Assembly: GCA_964388275.1 (NCBI GenBank)
Contig: CAYLZD010000018.1
Coordinates: 14,532-78,531, forward strand
Length of the DNA: 64,000 bases
Reading direction: 5' to 3'
Source of the DNA: JARYLZ01 sp964388275
Lineage (GTDB): Bacteria > Bacteroidota > Ignavibacteria > SZUA-365
Position numbers and translations under genes: made by a program. Under the pieces are notes generated by a model. That model searched no databases. It had not been told where the DNA came from and saw nothing but the letters and a program-made list of their open reading frames with translations. This document shows, in pieces, positions 61,305 to 64,000 of the stretch. Numbering within the stretch: position 1 is the first letter of the stretch; every line of letters begins with the position of its first letter.

Positions 61305-63458
61305 ATGCCAACCCGATGCGCCGTCCGCCTGACCATAATCGCTCTTTCATCGGTTCTCCTGATCCCGGTCTGTCTCGCTCAACAACCGACCTGGGAACGC
61401 CTGCCGGGCTTCGACGGCGGATGGCTGGTGAGCGTCGCCGTACATCCCGAGACGGGAACCATCCTGACAACCGAGGACGACGCGGTGTTCAGATCCACGG
61501 ACGGAGGAGCGGGCTGGTCCTACGCGAAGATGTATCTGCAGTTCCCCTCGCCAATAGCGATTGATTCCTCGGGCACGGTGTACGTCGGGTCCGACGCCGG
61601 AGTGCATGCGTCGATCGACGACGGGATCACCTGGACGCGGCTTGCAGGAATAGATGAGGCGATCGGAGCGCTGTGCGTCAACAGGAAAACCGGCACGCTG
61701 CTGGCCGGCGGTACATGGACCGATGTCGTGTACCGTTCAACGGACCGAGGCGAATCATGGTTGCCGGCGCTGCACACGGGATTTGAAAACGACATGATAA
61801 AGGACCTCTACTGCGACGCGACCGGCACGCTCTATGCCTGCACGGAACTGTCCGGAATCTGGAATTCCTTGGACGACGGCATAACATGGGCGCCTCTCGC
61901 AGATTCCGCGCTCGCGAAGCATCCCGTCCGCTGCATCGCCGGCGATGCCGGTGGTAATGCGCTGTACATGGGAACCGACAGCGCGGTGTGCCGGTCCTCG
62001 GATCAGGGGCTTTCCTGGTCGCGGACCGGTTTTCCCGAGTACGCCACTGTTTATGCGCTGTACATCCATGACGACGTCCACCTCTTCGCGGGCTCGGATC
62101 GCGGAGCTTTCGTATCGGCAGATGAAGGCGTCACGTGGGAGGACCTGCAGATCCCGACAAGCAAGCTGCCCGTGAACCGGGTGAACCGCTTCGCATACGA
62201 CATCCTCGGCGGCCGGCTGCTCGCGGCGACCTCAACCGGCCTGTGCAGCATGGACATGACGACCCGCTCGTGGAAGCTGATCGGCGTCCCCGCTCTGCCC
62301 ATCACCTGCATCAAGCCGTCGGAGAACGGAAGACTGTATGTCGCGGGGATGAACTATCCGTTGTGCGTATCCGTGGACGAAGGCCTGTCGTGGAATCCAA
62401 CCGACTTCAATTGGGTGTTGTGCATGGCGGAGGATAATGTCCGCGATATCGTCTATGCGGGCGGCCTCTCGGGGATTTACAAATCGACAAGCGGCGGAAA
62501 GTACTGGGATGCGGTTAACACAAGCCTCCGTGGACCGAGGTCCATGCTCGTGCTGCCGGACGGCACGGTACTCGCCGGTGCGTCCACATTGATGGGGCAG
62601 GGAGTCGGAGTGTATGCGTCAACCGACCGCGGCGGCACCTGGGAGAGGCGCAACGAAGGATTATCCGACACGGCAGTCGCCTCCATGGTGAGGAACTGGC
62701 GCAGCGGCATGCTCATGCTCTCCACCATGAGAGGAAATATCTTCCGGTTATCGGACGACGGCCGCAGTTGGACTCCTGCATCAACTGCGTGGATACACGG
62801 GACGGATGTCTATCTCGGATTGGACTCTGCCAGCGGAATACTGGCCGGCACGTCGAACGGTTACACGTTCAGGACTACGGATGACGGAGCGACTTGGATG
62901 AGCATAGGATTGAATGTCGGCAGCTCCGTGAACGGTTTCGCCGTGAACGCGGAAGGCCACATATACGCGGCGACCGGCTCCCAAGGCGTTTTCCGTTCCA
63001 CGGATCTTGGACAATCGTGGGAGCAGGTGGTATTCGGTCTGCCCGACCTGACTGTCTGGTCCATAGCAGCCGATAAGGCAGGATACGTATATGCGGGCCT
63101 TTATCATGGCGGTTTGTATCGCACGCGTTTTCCGACCACAAGGATCGAGGCGACACCGCCGCCGGAAGTTGTTTCCCTGGAGCAGAACCATCCGAATCCC
63201 TTTTCGCGTTCGACGGCCATACGGTTCTCACTGGAGAAGTCCGCCCAAGTCCGGATAGTAATAGAGGACGCCCTCGGAAGGGAATGCGCGGTTCTCAAGG
63301 ATGGTTTCGCCGCCGCAGGGATGCATATGTGCGAGTGGAATCCTTCGACCGCCGCAGGTGTCCGACTGCCTTCCGGTGTCTATACGTGCCGGATGCGGGC
63401 GACACTTGTATCAGGAGTCACGCATGAGAGGACTGTGCGGATGGTCGTGAATAAATGA
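61305..63458 (+). CDS. Secreted BNR/Asp-box beta-propeller protein with T9SS sorting domain
   Basis: 717 residues. A signal peptide (LTIIALSSVLLIPVCLAQ) is followed by about ten Asp-box turns: RSTDGGAGW, ASIDDGITW, RSTDRGESW, NSLDDGITW, RSSDQGLSW, VSADEGVTW, ASTDRGGTW, RTTDDGATW, RSTDLGQSW. These mark one or two propellers of the sortilin/sialidase-like type, without sialidase catalytic residues that I can see. The C-terminus is a T9SS domain: VSLEQNHPNPFSRSTAIRFS, then VIEDALGRECAVL. Same general class as the gene at 13896 but not a close paralogue. Probably surface-attached. Confidence 0.92.
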   Translation: MPTRCAVRLTIIALSSVLLIPVCLAQQPTWERLPGFDGGWLVSVAVHPETGTILTTEDDAVFRSTDGGAGWSYAKMYLQFPSPIAIDSSGTVYVGSDAGVHASIDDGITWTRLAGIDEAIGALCVNRKTGTLLAGGTWTDVVYRSTDRGESWLPALHTGFENDMIKDLYCDATGTLYACTELSGIWNSLDDGITWAPLADSALAKHPVRCIAGDAGGNALYMGTDSAVCRSSDQGLSWSRTGFPEYATVYALYIHDDVHLFAGSDRGAFVSADEGVTWEDLQIPTSKLPVNRVNRFAYDILGGRLLAATSTGLCSMDMTTRSWKLIGVPALPITCIKPSENGRLYVAGMNYPLCVSVDEGLSWNPTDFNWVLCMAEDNVRDIVYAGGLSGIYKSTSGGKYWDAVNTSLRGPRSMLVLPDGTVLAGASTLMGQGVGVYASTDRGGTWERRNEGLSDTAVASMVRNWRSGMLMLSTMRGNIFRLSDDGRSWTPASTAWIHGTDVYLGLDSASGILAGTSNGYTFRTTDDGATWMSIGLNVGSSVNGFAVNAEGHIYAATGSQGVFRSTDLGQSWEQVVFGLPDLTVWSIAADKAGYVYAGLYHGGLYRTRFPTTRIEATPPPEVVSLEQNHPNPFSRSTAIRFSLEKSAQVRIVIEDALGRECAVLKDGFAAAGMHMCEWNPSTAAGVRLPSGVYTCRMRATLVSGVTHERTVRMVVNK

Positions 63459-63637
63459 TGAATGCGGAATGATGAATTATGAATGATTTGAAACCCATAG
63501 TTGCTTCTCCCGGCTTTCGGTGGATTCTGGGCGTCAAGGATCTCACCCAAGCCGGCTCGATGCAAATCGATGGCGAAAACTCCGAAGACTCGACAATGCT
63601 TTTATCCGATTAACGGCATCTCAATAGGAGAGTAAAA

Positions 63638-64000
63638 ATGGTACTTTTCCGTACACTCTTCGCAGGACTTTTCCTTCTTGCCGCGACGGCGGCGGGACAA
63701 TCGCTGCGCGTTTCATTTTCAGCAACGGACCGCGTAACGGTCGTGCCTGTGCAGCTGGATTCCGTCCGCATAGAGAATCTCTCGACCATGCGCGATACGG
63801 TGATTAAAGATCCGTTCATCATCGATCTTGGAATCTCGACCGGGATTCGGGATCGATTGCCCGGTCTCGTTCGTTCACTCGAAATCGGCGGCAACTTCGC
63901 CAATCCCTTCACCGATGCGACGAACTTCACTGTCACGACCGGCCTGCGGGGAAGAGTTCAGCTCGAACTGTACTCGCTCGCGGGGAGACGCGAGGCGTTC
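63638..64000 (+). CDS. Exported protein, start only (cut by window edge)
   Basis: ATG 63638 with TAGGAG upstream opens a frame that runs to the window end (121 codons). A signal peptide (RTLFAGLFLLAATAAGQS) is followed by a beta-rich segment: VVPVQLDSVRIENLSTMRDT, GNFANPFTDATNFTV and RGRVQLELYSLAGRREAF. The latter phrases resemble the strands of a T9SS-type or FlgD-like sandwich, here near the N-terminus. The function cannot be judged from this part. Confidence 0.7.
   Translation, partial: MVLFRTLFAGLFLLAATAAGQSLRVSFSATDRVTVVPVQLDSVRIENLSTMRDTVIKDPFIIDLGISTGIRDRLPGLVRSLEIGGNFANPFTDATNFTVTTGLRGRVQLELYSLAGRREAF

Overview
The window looks like a chromosomal segment of a free-living member of the Bacteroidota/Chlorobiota (FCB) assemblage, most like Ignavibacteria or Kapabacteria. 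This is inferred from several extracellular proteins ending in a type IX secretion (T9SS) sorting domain with the QNYPNPF-type motif, from SBBP/BNR beta-propellers and PD40-OmpA lipoproteins, and from high GC with strong GGAGG ribosome binding sites, which Bacteroidia rarely use. Oxygen-sensitive Fe-S genes suggest an at least facultatively anaerobic life. No rRNA, complete tRNA, CRISPR array or intact insertion sequence was seen.

Layout. (1) 1-4.1 kb: end of a membrane protein, urocanate hydratase, a lipoprotein. (2) 4.1-10.1 kb: a sigma54 activator followed by NifX-like cofactor proteins, a DUF5320 protein, a methyltransferase and two MinD-type ATPases with inserted ferredoxin domains. The gene set resembles the anaerobe-specific orange-protein (ORP) locus of Desulfovibrio, with candidate activator sites and a -24/-12 promoter in the gap. 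(3) 10.2-20.9 kb: cell-surface genes (lipoproteins, PD40-OmpA, T9SS-tagged propeller and anchor-domain proteins, a vWA-FGE protein) among relics and hairpin repeats. (4) 21.4-28.1 kb: ECF-like sigma factor, transmembrane zinc-finger anti-sigma with TPRs, a small unknown protein and a 1298-residue exported TPR-CHAT (caspase-fold) protein. (5) 28.9-32.5 kb: M48 peptidase-TerB fusion, TerB protein, triple-RCK membrane protein. (6) 33.2-42.6 kb: a decayed PD40-OmpA copy, then a tight operon of three large secreted proteins ending in a papain-like cysteine protease candidate. (7) 42.6-54.5 kb: an accessory island with relics, an HTH protein, a histidine phosphatase, a divergent sigma54-type AAA+ protein, and a leftward eight-gene operon (sugar-phosphate cyclase, two glycosyltransferases, SDR, cupin, nucleotidyltransferase, two damaged radical-SAM/SPASM genes) that looks biosynthetic. 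(8) 54.8-64 kb: two SBBP paralogues, a BNR propeller and the start of another exported protein.

How it fits together. Region 4 can be read as an envelope-signalling relay in which a periplasmic caspase-like protease could act on the TPR domain of a membrane anti-sigma factor. Region 7 may make a cyclitol- or sugar-decorated metabolite or peptide, though its radical-SAM genes carry frameshifts and stops in this sequence. Repeat-driven change is a theme: heptamer and hexamer tracts at the N-termini of exported proteins, 324-bp domain repeats, palindromic elements read through inside ORFs, and a conversion-like tract in the OmpA-type pseudogene.
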